In this document: one piece after another, positions 33,608-43,103 of the stretch
Numbering within the stretch: the first letter of the stretch is position 1
Layout of the letters: each line of letters begins with the position of its first letter
Assembly (NCBI GenBank): GCA_002483465.1
Contig: DLHX01000001.1
Span: forward strand, 364,755 to 428,754
Source: Micavibrio sp. UBA7657
Lineage (GTDB): Bacteria; Pseudomonadota; Alphaproteobacteria; Micavibrionales; Micavibrionaceae
Length of the DNA: 64,000 bases
Reading direction: 5' to 3'
Notes under the pieces: model-generated
Told to the model about the DNA's origin: nothing
Databases searched by the model: none
The model's input: the letters and a program-made list of their open reading frames with translations, nothing else
Translations under genes and position numbers: made by a program

Positions 33608-34279
33608 ATGCGTGCGATATATCTTCTGCCGGTTTTGATGCTTACTGCCTGCGGCTATGAAAGCCCGACCTGGATGCCGGCGGGTTATGCCTATCACAAC
33701 GACGAATACAAGGCGCAGCCCGGACCCGCAGCCGACAGCCTCGGCTATGCCTATACGCCCGAGCGCAACGCGCAGATGACCGATATGTGGGCCGGGGTTG
33801 CCGCAGCGCTCACGGATGATCTGGAATCGCAGACCGGCCTGTCGCCGCAGCCTGTGTATCTTGAAAAACTGACTCACAGCAACGCGTTTAACCTCAGCCT
33901 TGATAACGCCCTGCGCGACGAACTGCGCGCGCGCGGCTATCTGCTGACGGATTCGCCTGAAGGCGCGACGCACGTCAAATATCAGGCGTTCGAAGTCGGC
34001 GATGAGGGCAAGGGCCCGGTCGTTTCGTACAACGGCGACGAGTATGTCGACAGCAAGGCCTGGAAGCCCGCGAAAACCCGCGAGTTTGTTTTTGTCCTGA
34101 CATTGCTGAAAGACGGCGTAGCGCTCAGCGAAGCACGCAGCGTGCGTCCGTTGCCAGCTTACGGTTATGTGCATGGCGAAGGCACAATTCTTCCCTCGCC
34201 GCGCGTGCAGGCCGCATCTTCAGCACAGGCGGCACCAGAATCTGAAACCGCACCCGTACCGATCGTGCCGCAGGAATGA
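33608..34279 (+). CDS. Lipoprotein of unknown function, 223 aa
   Basis: A short signal sequence and lipobox ending LTAC (Cys15) predict a lipoprotein. The mature domain (residues 60-190) alternates strands and helices (LSLDNALRDELRARGYLLTD, then FVFVLTLLKDG), recalling small periplasmic domains in trafficking lipoproteins. The last 30 residues are Ala/Pro/Glu-rich. The stop overlaps the next ATG (ATGA), so the two lipoproteins are probably made together. Function not known. Confidence 0.75.
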   Translation: MRAIYLLPVLMLTACGYESPTWMPAGYAYHNDEYKAQPGPAADSLGYAYTPERNAQMTDMWAGVAAALTDDLESQTGLSPQPVYLEKLTHSNAFNLSLDNALRDELRARGYLLTDSPEGATHVKYQAFEVGDEGKGPVVSYNGDEYVDSKAWKPAKTREFVFVLTLLKDGVALSEARSVRPLPAYGYVHGEGTILPSPRVQAASSAQAAPESETAPVPIVPQE

Positions 34280-34866
34280 TAAAACTTCGCGCCATACCGC
34301 TGCTGTTTTTGGTTCCGGTTCTGCTGGTGGCAGGCTGTAGTAACCCGATACTGAGCGGCGGCGTGGCGGGCGTGAATTATATCTTCGACCGCCCGGAAGT
34401 GAATCTCGCAGAAAAAAGTTACGCCGCAACGGATTACCTGATGCAGCAGGGCGGCAATTTCGTTCATAAGCAGAATAACCAGATCAAAGTCATGCCGCTG
34501 CGCAATTACGCCGCGCCGGACCTCAGCACCCGCGTCGGCCGCGTGATTTCCAAACATATCGGCGAGCGCTTGCAGCAGCTGGGTTATCAGGTCGATGTCG
34601 TGCATGTCTCGCAGAACATCGAAAACGATTTCCCTTACGTCGACATCCAGCCTAACGAAAATCCGGACTTCGTCATGTCGGGAACCTATTACAACGATCA
34701 TCATGAGCTGGATGTGAAACTGCGCCTGATGGATGCGCGCACGGGCGAACTGGTTGGCCAATTCGATTACAGCATGCCGATGAGCTGGGAAATCCAGCGC
34801 ATGTCGCGGCCCAAGCCGAAAATCATCCGCACGACCAGCCAGCAACAGCAGCCGGCCAATCGCTAA
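34276..34866 (+). CDS. FlgO-domain-like lipoprotein, 196 aa
   Basis: The lipobox is VAGC (Cys about residue 21). The mature part resembles the FlgO domain: YLMQQGGNFVH, IKVMPLRNY, LSTRVGRVISKHIGERLQQLGYQVDVV, then FVMSGTYYNDHHELDVKLRLMDARTGELVG. FlgO is a Vibrio flagellar outer-membrane lipoprotein, but the same domain occurs in proteins unrelated to flagella, and no flagellar gene is nearby. It is translationally coupled to the lipoprotein just upstream. An outer-membrane or periplasmic partner role is inference. Confidence 0.72.
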   Translation: MIKLRAIPLLFLVPVLLVAGCSNPILSGGVAGVNYIFDRPEVNLAEKSYAATDYLMQQGGNFVHKQNNQIKVMPLRNYAAPDLSTRVGRVISKHIGERLQQLGYQVDVVHVSQNIENDFPYVDIQPNENPDFVMSGTYYNDHHELDVKLRLMDARTGELVGQFDYSMPMSWEIQRMSRPKPKIIRTTSQQQQPANR

Positions 34867-34889
34867 TCATTCAATTTTTCTGAAAAGTT

Positions 34890-35672
34890 TTAGCGTGCCA
34901 GCAGCACGTGGTAGAAATGCAGCGCATTGGGCCCTATGTCGCATTTAACGCACGCCTGCAGGGCCGCGCGCGCCGCGCTGGTGTTTGAATCCTGCGCGAA
35001 GGTGGTTGCATCCATCGTGTTCGGTATGGTGTAGAATTGTTGCGTAGCATCGAAGCGCCCCAGCGCGCCGAAATTCACGCAATCACCCGCCGTTCCTACG
35101 CCCGCCGCCGTTGAGCCGGTATCTTCCGGCGTCGGCGTCACAGGCTGTCCGCTCAGCTCGTTTATCTTGTTGCAGAATTGCTGGCTGACATTCGGCAGCA
35201 CGGCGACCAGGTCGGCTTTGTCCGTGCCGACGCCGGGAATGGCGGTGCCGCCGTAGAATTCCCAATCTCCGCCGGTTGTTGTCTGGATGTCGGGCGGCGG
35301 TTTGCGGAAGGACGCGCCGCCACCATTGGTGTGAAAAACCTGGACCTGTTGTTCCTCGAGCGTATCCGCGTCGGCAAGGTCGCCGTAATCAGTATGGCTG
35401 AAAGCAGGGTGCGCGAAGCGGATATCGACCTCGCTCTTGCGGTTGCTGACGATGAACAGAACGGCGCGCTCGAACTCAGATGCCGTGCGCTGGACTTCGG
35501 AAGCGCGGATGACAAGCGTTTCCTTGTCGATGTTGGCACCGTCTGTCGTGCTGGTCGACATGATCGCGGCGGTGAGAAGCCCGATCAGGACAACCGCAAT
35601 CAGGATCATGAACAGCATGTTGCCGCGCTCGCTTGAGCGTGTGTTTTCATGAATATCAGGGGAAGAGATCAT
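34890..35672 (-). CDS. Prepilin-like protein, paralogue A, 260 aa
   Basis: After a short polar leader, SERGN is followed by a hydrophobic helix (MLFMILIAVVLIGLLTAAI) like a type IV prepilin or pseudopilin N-terminus. The rest is a secreted-type domain with four cysteines (QQFCNK, GDCVNF, ACVKCD) and ends LHFYHVLLAR. The gene at 41808 shares the helix, the FHxxGGG phrase and the ending, so they are paralogues. The start overlaps the stop of the upstream DD-carboxypeptidase (TGATG). The peptidase-type Gly is present but the usual Glu5 of pilins is not seen, so processing is uncertain. Confidence 0.68.
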   Translation of the reverse strand: MISSPDIHENTRSSERGNMLFMILIAVVLIGLLTAAIMSTSTTDGANIDKETLVIRASEVQRTASEFERAVLFIVSNRKSEVDIRFAHPAFSHTDYGDLADADTLEEQQVQVFHTNGGGASFRKPPPDIQTTTGGDWEFYGGTAIPGVGTDKADLVAVLPNVSQQFCNKINELSGQPVTPTPEDTGSTAAGVGTAGDCVNFGALGRFDATQQFYTIPNTMDATTFAQDSNTSAARAALQACVKCDIGPNALHFYHVLLAR

Positions 35673-37048
35673 CAGTTATTTTGCGGCGCGACCGGCATGC
35701 AGTCTTTGATGTAGGTGCAGGCCTTGAAGGCTTGCGCGCGCGTATAACCCGAGAGGCGGGCGCGGAACATCCAGCCGTCTTTTACTTTCAGCGGCGCGAT
35801 GACGGGACTGCCGCCGCCGAGACTGGCGGGAATTTTACGCGCAGCGCTATGCAGCGCCTGGTCGGTTGCGGCGCGGCTGGAATAGGCGCCGATCTGCACG
35901 GCCCATGTGTCATTGGCGGATGGCGCGGTCAGCGTGCGCTGTACAGGTTGGGCGCCTTTGCCCTTGATCGCGGATACGGCCACTAAACCGGTTTCAATGC
36001 GGCGGGATTCCGCCGGGTCGATATCGCCTTCGCCGACCAGCTCGCCGAATTTAACCGGGTCGAGCATCGGGCCCATCGAGGCCAGTTTGACCTCCTGCGT
36101 GCCCCTGGACGGGGAAACTTTGTTGAGTGTGTTCAGCGCTACGAGAATGGCGGGCTTGCGCGGCGGCACGGGCGCGGGGCTCCGCGCATCGGCGGAAGCG
36201 ATTAGGACGGAAGAATCGCCGGTACGGGCAAAACCGTTATCCAGCAAATTCGCCATGTGCGTGTTGCGGCTCGCGGCTGAACGTCCGCCGAACACGACGC
36301 CGATGATGCGGCGGTCATTACGGACTGCGGAGGCGACGAGATTGAATCCTGAAGGCCCGACATAGCCGGTCTTCATCCCGTCCATGCCCTTGTAGGTTTC
36401 CATCAGCCTGTTGTGGTTGTGATAGGAATGGCCCTGGTAGCTGAAATTCGCGGTCGAGAAATAGCGGTAGTAGGAGGGATAAGTGTTGATCACGAAGCGG
36501 GCCAGCGTTGCCATGTCGCGGGCCGATGAATACTGGCGCGGGTCGTGCAGGCCCGAAGCGTTGGTGAAGGTCGTGTTGGCCATGCCGAGCTGGCGCGCGC
36601 GGTTGGTCATCATCCGGGCGAAATTGGTCTCGGTGCCGCCCAGTCGTTCGGCCAGCGCCACGGCCACGTCGTTCGCCGATTTGGTGACGACGGCGTAAAT
36701 CGCGTCCTGGACTTTGATCGTGGAGCCGGGATTGAGGCCGAGCTTGCTCGGGACCATGCTGGCGGCATGTTTGGAAACGCGGATGCGGTCGCGGGCCGAG
36801 AGTTTGCCCTGTTCCATGGCTTCAAACGCCATCAGGAGGGTCATGATCTTGGTGAGGGAGGCCGGGTGCAGGGGCTTGTCGGCGTTGCTCTGGGAAAGGA
36901 TAACGCCGGTCTCGGCATCAAGGACGATGGAGGCGTAACGCTTGTTTTCCTTGGCCTGGGCCGGGAGAATGCCCGCGAGCGAAAAGACGGCAAAAACCGT
37001 CAAAAACAGAAATAATCGATTTGCCCTGAGACTTGAGAAAATTGTCAA
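35672..37048 (-). CDS. D-alanyl-D-alanine carboxypeptidase with SPOR domain
   Basis: A PBP5/6-type (S11) serine peptidase that trims the terminal D-Ala of peptidoglycan side chains. A TTG at 37048 with GGGAG upstream starts a signal peptide ending AQA. The active site is complete: Ser64-x-x-Lys67 in HPASLTKIM, Ser124-Ala-Asn126, and Lys226-Thr-Gly228. After a linker (about 290-375) the last 80 residues are a SPOR domain (WAVQIGAYSSRAATDQAL ...), which binds septal glycan and would direct the enzyme to division sites. Followed in an operon by the prepilin-like gene. Confidence 0.95.
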   Translation of the reverse strand: MTIFSSLRANRLFLFLTVFAVFSLAGILPAQAKENKRYASIVLDAETGVILSQSNADKPLHPASLTKIMTLLMAFEAMEQGKLSARDRIRVSKHAASMVPSKLGLNPGSTIKVQDAIYAVVTKSANDVAVALAERLGGTETNFARMMTNRARQLGMANTTFTNASGLHDPRQYSSARDMATLARFVINTYPSYYRYFSTANFSYQGHSYHNHNRLMETYKGMDGMKTGYVGPSGFNLVASAVRNDRRIIGVVFGGRSAASRNTHMANLLDNGFARTGDSSVLIASADARSPAPVPPRKPAILVALNTLNKVSPSRGTQEVKLASMGPMLDPVKFGELVGEGDIDPAESRRIETGLVAVSAIKGKGAQPVQRTLTAPSANDTWAVQIGAYSSRAATDQALHSAARKIPASLGGGSPVIAPLKVKDGWMFRARLSGYTRAQAFKACTYIKDCMPVAPQNN

Positions 37049-37231
37049 AGGTTACTCCCGATAGCTGGACCGAACTTTTTATTTATAAAACCGCGTAGAA
37101 CCGGAACTTCCGCGAAGGCCTGAATGTTATCATTCTTACGGCGCTTCAGTTCAAGATAGCATAAATATATTAACAAAGTTTGTCCACCTTTACGGGCATT
37201 TAACCCACTTTTGTGCAGTGCAAAAAAACCG

Positions 37232-37260
37232 TTGACGGGATGGGGATAAAATGGTAAAAA
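37232..37260 (+). promoter_or_regulatory. Putative promoter for the phasin gene
   Basis: TTGACG (37232-37237), 17 nt and TAAAAA (37255-37260) lie 132 nt before the phasin ATG. The rest of the 343-nt gap 37049-37391 shows no other element I can support. Confidence 0.35.
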
Positions 37261-37391
37261 TATAGCCATTCCGTGGTTTCCGGCGGTATTTAAGACCGGG
37301 CCGGGACGACGGAAAAGACCCGCAAAAGCCAGAAAATCTGGCATTAAACCCGGCCTGCGTACCGTTAATTTTAACCAGAAAAGGATGGCAC

Positions 37392-37904
37392 ATGGCTGAA
37401 TCAAAGAAACGCTCCGGCAAATCATCGAGCCGCCGTTCCAGCAAATCCAGCAAACCGGCCGGGTCTGCGAACAATATTCTCGAGGGCTTTTTCCCTCAGC
37501 AAAACAATGAAGCAATGGAGAAAATAATGTCACAAAGCAAATCACAGATGGATAAAATCGCGCAGGACGCGTCGAATTTCGGCCGCGAAGGCTTCGAAGC
37601 CTTCATGCAGTCGAGCTCGATTTTCGCGAAAGGTTTCGAGGAACTCGCCCGCACGGCAATCGCCCTCGGCCAGAGCTCTGCCGAGAAGCAGGCGCAGTTC
37701 CTGAACAAGGCCATGAGCAGCAAGACGCTCAATGAATGGGCCGAGACCCAGAACAAAATCGCCCAGGCCAGCCTGGACGACATCATGAGCGCGGCGACGA
37801 AGCTGTCGGAAATGAGCGTGAAGCTCCTGACCGAGAGCGCCGAGCCGATCAGCGAGCAGATGGGTAAAACCATGCGCAAGGCGAGCGAAGCGGTCGCCGC
37901 TTAA
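37392..37904 (+). CDS. Phasin family protein
   Basis: A 170-residue amphipathic helical protein. A Lys/Ser-rich tail (1-25) is followed by the phasin domain with repeated heptads (SQMDKIAQDASNFGREGFEA, AKGFEELARTAIALGQSSAEK). Phasins coat polyhydroxyalkanoate granules; some bind other partners. The basic tail could bind DNA or acidic surfaces, as in the PhaM/PhaF type. No PHA synthase is in the window. A strong terminator follows. Confidence 0.9.
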   Translation: MAESKKRSGKSSSRRSSKSSKPAGSANNILEGFFPQQNNEAMEKIMSQSKSQMDKIAQDASNFGREGFEAFMQSSSIFAKGFEELARTAIALGQSSAEKQAQFLNKAMSSKTLNEWAETQNKIAQASLDDIMSAATKLSEMSVKLLTESAEPISEQMGKTMRKASEAVAA

Positions 37905-37920
37905 TAAATTTTCATAATTC

Positions 37921-37961
37921 AAAAAGGCCCTTGGACCGATGCGGTTTAAGGGCCTTTTTAT
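37921..37961 (+). terminator. Rho-independent terminator after the phasin gene
   Basis: AAAAAGGCCCTT and AAGGGCCTTTTT form a 12-bp stem around a 15-nt loop, ending in T residues. Confidence 0.9.
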
Positions 37962-38105
37962 TGACTTTTTGCCATGATTTTTCGGGATTCTTCACGGGAC
38001 AGTGGAGATTTCTGTTATAATCGTTATATTACCCTGTATCGGCTTTTAAGCAGGTTTAACCGGTTGAAGGGAGCACGTTACGTGTTCGTTTTGGAAGAGA
38101 TCGTA

Positions 38106-38474
38106 ATGAATGAGGACATGGATGGTGACGAGCCGGACCATGGGCCCGATCATGCCGACAATCCCGGCCAGGAGGAGCGCCCCGATACCGGCATCCTTCT
38201 CAAGACGCGCCCCAAAACCAAGAAGCCTTCCCTTTATAAAGTTCTCCTGTTGAACGACGATTACACACCGATGGAATTTGTCGTTCATGTCGTCGAGCGT
38301 TTCTTCAACAAGAACCGCCAGGAAGCGACCGATGTCATGTTGCATGTTCACCGCCGCGGCGTCGGCGTCTGCGGCGTGTTTACGTTTGAAGTCGCCGAGA
38401 CGAAAGTCGCGCAAGTGATGGACTTCGCCCGTGCCAACGAACAACCTCTTCAATGCACGATGGAGAAGGAGTAA
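38106..38474 (+). CDS. clpS: ATP-dependent Clp protease adaptor ClpS
   Basis: A 122-residue adaptor that binds N-degron substrates and brings them to ClpA. The ClpS fold is clear from [24 protein letters not shown], then [19 protein letters not shown] and [13 protein letters not shown]. The substrate-pocket Asn-Asp-Asp and the following Thr-Pro-Met are kept. The N-terminal 40 residues are acidic and flexible, as needed for ClpA engagement. ATG 38106 has GGAAGAGA upstream; the upstream frame is leader. clpA follows 64 nt later. Confidence 0.97.
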   Translation: MNEDMDGDEPDHGPDHADNPGQEERPDTGILLKTRPKTKKPSLYKVLLLNDDYTPMEFVVHVVERFFNKNRQEATDVMLHVHRRGVGVCGVFTFEVAETKVAQVMDFARANEQPLQCTMEKE

Positions 38475-38538
38475 TCCTTATCTGTCTGTATTCTCTTCTG
38501 ATCTTGAAACCCGCATTAAGGCAACCTAGTTTTTAATC

Positions 38539-40854
38539 ATGCTGTCTCGCAATCTTGAACAAACTCTGCACCGTGCCCTGGCTGTCGCGAATGAACGCAG
38601 CCATGAATACGCGACGCTTGAGCATTTGCTGTACGCGCTGACCGAAGATCAGGATGCGATGGCGGTGCTGCGTTCATGCGGTATTTCATTGCCGGATCTG
38701 AAAGACCAGCTCGGCACCTATATCGAGAATGAACTGGCCTATCTCGTGAACAAGGACGCGGAAGAAGCCAAGCCGACAACGGCGTTCCAGCGTGTTCTGC
38801 AACGCGCCGCGATCCACGTGCAATCATCCGGCCGCGAGGAAGTGACCGGCGCGAACGTCCTGGTCGCGCTCTTCTCCGAGCGCGAAAGCCACGCGGTATT
38901 TTTCCTGCAGGAGCAGGACATGACGCGCTTCGACGCGGTGAATTATATTTCGCACGGTATCGCGAAAATTCCGACACAAGGCAGCCCGGCGGCGAAGACC
39001 CCGCGCGGCACAGAAGAATCTCCAGGCGCGCAAAGTAAATCCGGCGCGGAAGCGCTGGATGCTTATTGCGTCAATCTCAATGAGAAGGCGAAGAAGGGAA
39101 AAATCGATGTCCTGATCGGTCGCCACAAAGAGGTCGACCGCACGATTCAAATTCTCTGCCGCCGCAGCAAGAATAACCCGCTTTATGTCGGCGATCCCGG
39201 AGTCGGTAAAACCGCGATTGCGGAAGGTTTAGCTAAAAAAATTATCGACGGCGAAGTGCCGGATGTTCTGAAAGGCGCGGTGATCTTCTCGCTCGATATG
39301 GGCAGCTTACTCGCAGGTACGCGCTACCGCGGCGATTTCGAGGAACGTATCAAGGCGGTGCTCAGCGAATTACAGAACATTGAAGATTCAATTCTGTTTA
39401 TCGATGAAATTCACACCGTCATCGGCGCGGGCGCAACGAGCGGCGGCGCGATGGATGCGTCAAACCTGCTGAAGCCTGCGCTCTCGAACGGCTCGCTCCG
39501 CTGCATCGGCTCGACGACCTATAAGGAATACCGGAATTATTTCGAGAAGGACCGCGCGCTGGTGCGCCGCTTCCAGAAGATCGATGTCTATGAGCCGAGC
39601 GTGGAAGATTCCATCGCGATTCTGACAGGCCTCAAGCCTTATTACGAAGAACACCACAAGGTGAAATACACCGCTGCCGCGATCAAGGCTGCCGTGGAAT
39701 TGTCGGCGAAATATATCGGCGATCGCAAATTGCCGGACAAGGCGATTGATCTGATCGACGAGGTCGGCGCCGCGCAGATGCTGGTGCCCGCGAACAAGCG
39801 CAAGAAAACAATTACCGATAAAGATATCGAAGCCGTTGTTGCGATCATCGCGCGCATTCCTGCTGCGACTATGACCAAAGACGACAAGGAAGCGCTGCAG
39901 ACTCTCGAGCGCGATCTGAAAACCATGGTCTACGACCAGGACAAGGCGATTTCCGTTCTTACGGATTCAATCAAGATGGCGCGCGCGGGCCTGCGTGATT
40001 CAGAAAAACCGATTGGCTCCTATTTATTCTCCGGCCCGACCGGCGTCGGTAAAACCGAAGTCGCAAGACAGCTTGCTAAAACCATGGGTATTGAGTTAGT
40101 CCGCTTCGACATGTCGGAATATATGGAGCGCCACACGGTTTCGAGATTGATCGGCGCGCCGCCGGGCTATGTTGGTTTCGAGCAGGGCGGTTTGATGACC
40201 GACAAGATCGACCAGCATCCGCATTGCGTGCTGCTGTTAGACGAAATCGAAAAGGCGCACCCGGATCTGTTCAACATCCTGCTGCAGGTGATGGATTACG
40301 GCAAGCTGACGGATAATAACGGTAAGTCGGTCGATTTCAGGAACGTGATTTTGATCATGACCACAAATGCCGGTGCCGCCGAAATGGCGAAATCGCCGGT
40401 CGGCTTCGAGCGCGAGATGCGCGTCGAGGAAGACATGGAAGCGATCACGAAAATGTTCACGCCGGAATTCAGGAACCGCCTTGATGCGATTGTTCCGTTC
40501 CAGAATCTCAAACCCGAAACGGTTGAGAAGGTCGTCGACAAGTTCGTCACGCAGCTGGAAGGCCAGCTCGCCGACAAAAACGTTACGATTGAACTCTCAA
40601 CTGAAGCCCGCGCCTATCTTGCGAAAGCCGGTTACGACCCGGCGATGGGCGCAAGGCCGCTGGCGCGCGTCATCCAGGAGAAAGTCAAACGCCCGCTGGC
40701 GGAGGAAATTCTGTTCGGCAAGCTCACCAAGGGCGGCCTCGTCACCGTCGATGTCAAAGACGGCAAGCTCACTTTCGAATTTGAAGAGGAAGAGGGCGGC
40801 AAGGCGCGTGAAAAAGACGAAGAAGATTTCGAAGAAGAAATCGCGGAAGATTAA
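38539..40854 (+). CDS. clpA: ATP-dependent Clp protease ATP-binding subunit ClpA
   Basis: A 771-residue AAA+ unfoldase that feeds ClpP. The N-domain (1-150) starts [20 protein letters not shown]. The first AAA+ has Walker A GDPGVGKT and Walker B ILFIDEIH; the second has GPTGVGKT and [13 protein letters not shown]. With no long middle coiled coil, it is ClpA and not ClpB or ClpC. The C-terminal 20 residues are strongly acidic. It follows clpS as expected, and its stop overlaps that of the convergent REC-deaminase gene by 4 nt. clpP is not in the window. Confidence 0.98.
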   Translation: MLSRNLEQTLHRALAVANERSHEYATLEHLLYALTEDQDAMAVLRSCGISLPDLKDQLGTYIENELAYLVNKDAEEAKPTTAFQRVLQRAAIHVQSSGREEVTGANVLVALFSERESHAVFFLQEQDMTRFDAVNYISHGIAKIPTQGSPAAKTPRGTEESPGAQSKSGAEALDAYCVNLNEKAKKGKIDVLIGRHKEVDRTIQILCRRSKNNPLYVGDPGVGKTAIAEGLAKKIIDGEVPDVLKGAVIFSLDMGSLLAGTRYRGDFEERIKAVLSELQNIEDSILFIDEIHTVIGAGATSGGAMDASNLLKPALSNGSLRCIGSTTYKEYRNYFEKDRALVRRFQKIDVYEPSVEDSIAILTGLKPYYEEHHKVKYTAAAIKAAVELSAKYIGDRKLPDKAIDLIDEVGAAQMLVPANKRKKTITDKDIEAVVAIIARIPAATMTKDDKEALQTLERDLKTMVYDQDKAISVLTDSIKMARAGLRDSEKPIGSYLFSGPTGVGKTEVARQLAKTMGIELVRFDMSEYMERHTVSRLIGAPPGYVGFEQGGLMTDKIDQHPHCVLLLDEIEKAHPDLFNILLQVMDYGKLTDNNGKSVDFRNVILIMTTNAGAAEMAKSPVGFEREMRVEEDMEAITKMFTPEFRNRLDAIVPFQNLKPETVEKVVDKFVTQLEGQLADKNVTIELSTEARAYLAKAGYDPAMGARPLARVIQEKVKRPLAEEILFGKLTKGGLVTVDVKDGKLTFEFEEEEGGKAREKDEEDFEEEIAED

Positions 40855-41714
40855 TCCGCAACCCGGTCTTTCAGGCTTTCCCAGTTTTTAAACATCGTCA
40901 TCGCGTCATCATGGCCGATCTGGATATATTCCGCTTTCGGCGGTGCGGTTTTCGCGTCGCGCACTGATGAAATTTCCTGGTGGCTCAGCCCGTAATAAAC
41001 TTTCTTGATCCCGACGCTGGCGATCAAGGCCTGTCCCATCATCGTCGGCTGGCTCGAGCAGTAAAGCGTGCAATCGGATAAATCCGCCTTGCCCAGCTTG
41101 TCCGCGGCATTGCGGATCGCCATGACCTCCGCGTGCGCGGTCGGGTCGACGCGGGATGTGATGCCGTTCATACCTTCGCCGAGAATTTTTCCGTTCTGAT
41201 CGGCGACGATCGCGCCGAACGGCCCGCCGCGTTTTGACTTCGCGTTTTTATCCGCGAGATCAATCGCCTTTTTCATTAAATTTTCCGGCGTGTGGGTGGT
41301 ATCCGAACCGCTCACCGCGAGAGGCCGGGGATTAAGCCCGCGCTTTTTCAAAAGGCGCAGCGCGATCTGGATGAGAAGTTCAGGCGCGACCGGTTTCTGG
41401 ATCACGCGCTTGACGCCGAGCGATGTGGCCTCCATCAGCGTGTCGCTGGAATCGTTGGCGGTAACCAGCACGACCGGGATGTCGATGCTTTTGACGACGA
41501 GATATTTGATGAATTCGAAACCGCCGCGCGGGCTCATGCTGACATCGACGAAGGCGAGGTCGATCTCGCGGTCTTCCACCACCTTGATCGCGGATTCGCC
41601 GTCGATCGCGCCGTAAATCCGGTAGCCCTGCGTACGCAGGACGCCCGCCATCATTTCCCGGCTGACATCATTGTCTTCGGCAATCAGGATATTGATAAAG
41701 CGCTCGTCACTCAT
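40851..41714 (-). CDS. Response-regulator receiver fused to degenerate guanine/cytidine deaminase-like domain
   Basis: From ATG 41714 the protein has 287 residues. Residues 1-125 form an intact receiver: acidic Glu13-Asp14, phosphoacceptor Asp57, Thr85 and Lys107. Residues 145-287 match guanine/tRNA-adenosine deaminase-like enzymes (GGPFGAIVADQNGKILGEG; DPTAHAEVMAIRNAA with His194 and Glu196). However, the PCxxC zinc-binding pair is replaced: Pro223-Thr224-Met225-Met226-Gly227, so both Cys ligands are lost. The deaminase is therefore probably inactive and may bind a purine as a sensor or act as an output module. A two-component kinase is not adjacent. Confidence 0.85.
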   Translation of the reverse strand: MSDERFINILIAEDNDVSREMMAGVLRTQGYRIYGAIDGESAIKVVEDREIDLAFVDVSMSPRGGFEFIKYLVVKSIDIPVVLVTANDSSDTLMEATSLGVKRVIQKPVAPELLIQIALRLLKKRGLNPRPLAVSGSDTTHTPENLMKKAIDLADKNAKSKRGGPFGAIVADQNGKILGEGMNGITSRVDPTAHAEVMAIRNAADKLGKADLSDCTLYCSSQPTMMGQALIASVGIKKVYYGLSHQEISSVRDAKTAPPKAEYIQIGHDDAMTMFKNWESLKDRVAD

Positions 41715-41807
41715 GCGCTTATTACACCACACCCGCCCCTCCGGTGAAAGCCGGAATTTATATTCCCCAGCCTTTCGCAAGGGCGCACTTGTCAGTATAC
41801 TGAGGGA

Positions 41808-42533
41808 ATGAAAGAAAAAGGCAGCGCCCTCTTCATTATTCTGATTGCCGTGGTCCTGTTTGCGGCGCTGGCCTATGCGGTGTCGCAGATGATGCGGGGT
41901 GGCAACCCTAATACGATCAATATCGAGCAATCGCGCCTGGCGGGGAATGAAATCCTCGCCTATGCACAATCGATGCGCCAGGGCGCGCAGAATATAAAAA
42001 TCTCGAATGGCTGCAGCGACATGGATATCAGCGTCGAGAACAGCACTGTCGCCGGTTATACGCATACGCCTGTGGCAACTGATAACTGCAAATTATTCCA
42101 CAATGACGGCGGCGGGCTTGTCTATCAGCCGCCCGTCGCGGACTGGCTGGATGATTCTATTTCTCCGGCGCCTGCGTTGCGCGGCCAGTGGTATTTCCCG
42201 GCGAATACCTGCGTGCCTGACACAGGATCGGCGGAAGCAGGGTGCGACAGCGACAGTGTTGATAACGAGGCAATCATCGCGGTTCTGCCTTACCTCAAGA
42301 AACAGCTCTGCATCCAGGTTAACAATCTGCTGGGCGTTACCAATCCCGGCGGCAACCCGCCGGTTGAAACCACGGATGCGTGGACGGCGGGAAATGCAAA
42401 ATATACGGGCGCGCAGGCTGACGCGGAAACACTCGACCAGACCGGCAAGATGGCGGGTTGCTTCGAAGGTGCCGCGGCCAGCAATCCGGGTTCCGGTACC
42501 TATCACTTCTTCAAGATTTTAATTCCGCGCTAG
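41808..42533 (+). CDS. Prepilin-like protein, paralogue B, 241 aa
   Basis: A short basic leader (MKEKGS) comes before a hydrophobic helix (ALFIILIAVVLFAALAYAV), like that of paralogue A at 34890. The secreted part has six cysteines and the FHNDGGG phrase, and ends TYHFFKILIPR, parallel to the ending of the paralogue. This suggests a surface or pilus-like subunit family spread as single genes. It is divergent from the REC-deaminase gene and convergent on ridA. No pilus assembly genes are close by. Confidence 0.68.
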   Translation: MKEKGSALFIILIAVVLFAALAYAVSQMMRGGNPNTINIEQSRLAGNEILAYAQSMRQGAQNIKISNGCSDMDISVENSTVAGYTHTPVATDNCKLFHNDGGGLVYQPPVADWLDDSISPAPALRGQWYFPANTCVPDTGSAEAGCDSDSVDNEAIIAVLPYLKKQLCIQVNNLLGVTNPGGNPPVETTDAWTAGNAKYTGAQADAETLDQTGKMAGCFEGAAASNPGSGTYHFFKILIPR

Positions 42534-42536
42534 GAA

Positions 42537-43001
42537 TTATTTCAGCTCGAACAACGCTTCGATCTCGACGGCGACGCCGAAGGGAAGCGAGTTCGCGCCG
42601 ACCGCAAAACGCACATGCTTGCCGCTTTCACCCATCACTTCGCCGATCAGGTTCGATGCGCCGTTGATGACGGCGGGGTGATCGGTGAATTCCGGCGTGC
42701 AGTTCACGAAGCCGCCGAGCTTGATACAGCGCTTGATTTTATTCCAGTCGCCGCCGACGGCATTATCGGCCCAGGCGAGAATGTTGAGCGCGCAGGCTTT
42801 CGCAGCCTCGACGCCCTGTTCGGTCGTGAAATTATCGCCCACCCGGCCGATATGCATTTTCTGGCCGTTCAGGAACGGGATCTGTCCGGCGATATACAGA
42901 AAATCATCGTCGGCAATCAGGCAGGGAACATAATTGGCAGCGGGCGGCGCGACCTTCGGCAGCTCATGACCCAGTTCTTTCAGTTTCGCGCGGATATCCA
43001 T
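42537..43001 (-). CDS. RidA family (YjgF/L-PSP) protein
   Basis: A 154-residue RidA-like protein of the longer subgroup. RidA enzymes hydrolyse reactive enamine/imine intermediates from PLP enzymes such as threonine dehydratase, which is encoded at 18200. Family marks are LYIAGQIPFLNG, the VKLGGFVNCTPEF-like strand (IKLGGFVNCTPEFTDHP) and the C-terminal PFGVAVEIEALFEL. AGGAGA precedes the ATG. The active-site Arg of true RidA is not obvious (ARFAVGAN-like HVRFAVGANSLP), so another subfamily role is possible. Confidence 0.88.
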   Translation of the reverse strand: MDIRAKLKELGHELPKVAPPAANYVPCLIADDDFLYIAGQIPFLNGQKMHIGRVGDNFTTEQGVEAAKACALNILAWADNAVGGDWNKIKRCIKLGGFVNCTPEFTDHPAVINGASNLIGEVMGESGKHVRFAVGANSLPFGVAVEIEALFELK

Positions 43002-43103
43002 GGAGTTCTCCTTATATGCGGGCCATTAAAGGGTCGTGAAAGCACTTTGTAAAGGCCTGTCCCTCTGCCATAATGCCGCACCGGACAAGTCAAAGGACCG
43101 CCG

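Noticed and set aside
34276..34866. Flagellar assembly locus suggested by the FlgO-like lipoprotein
   Set aside because: No other flagellar gene is present, and FlgO-like domains occur in non-flagellar lipoproteins.
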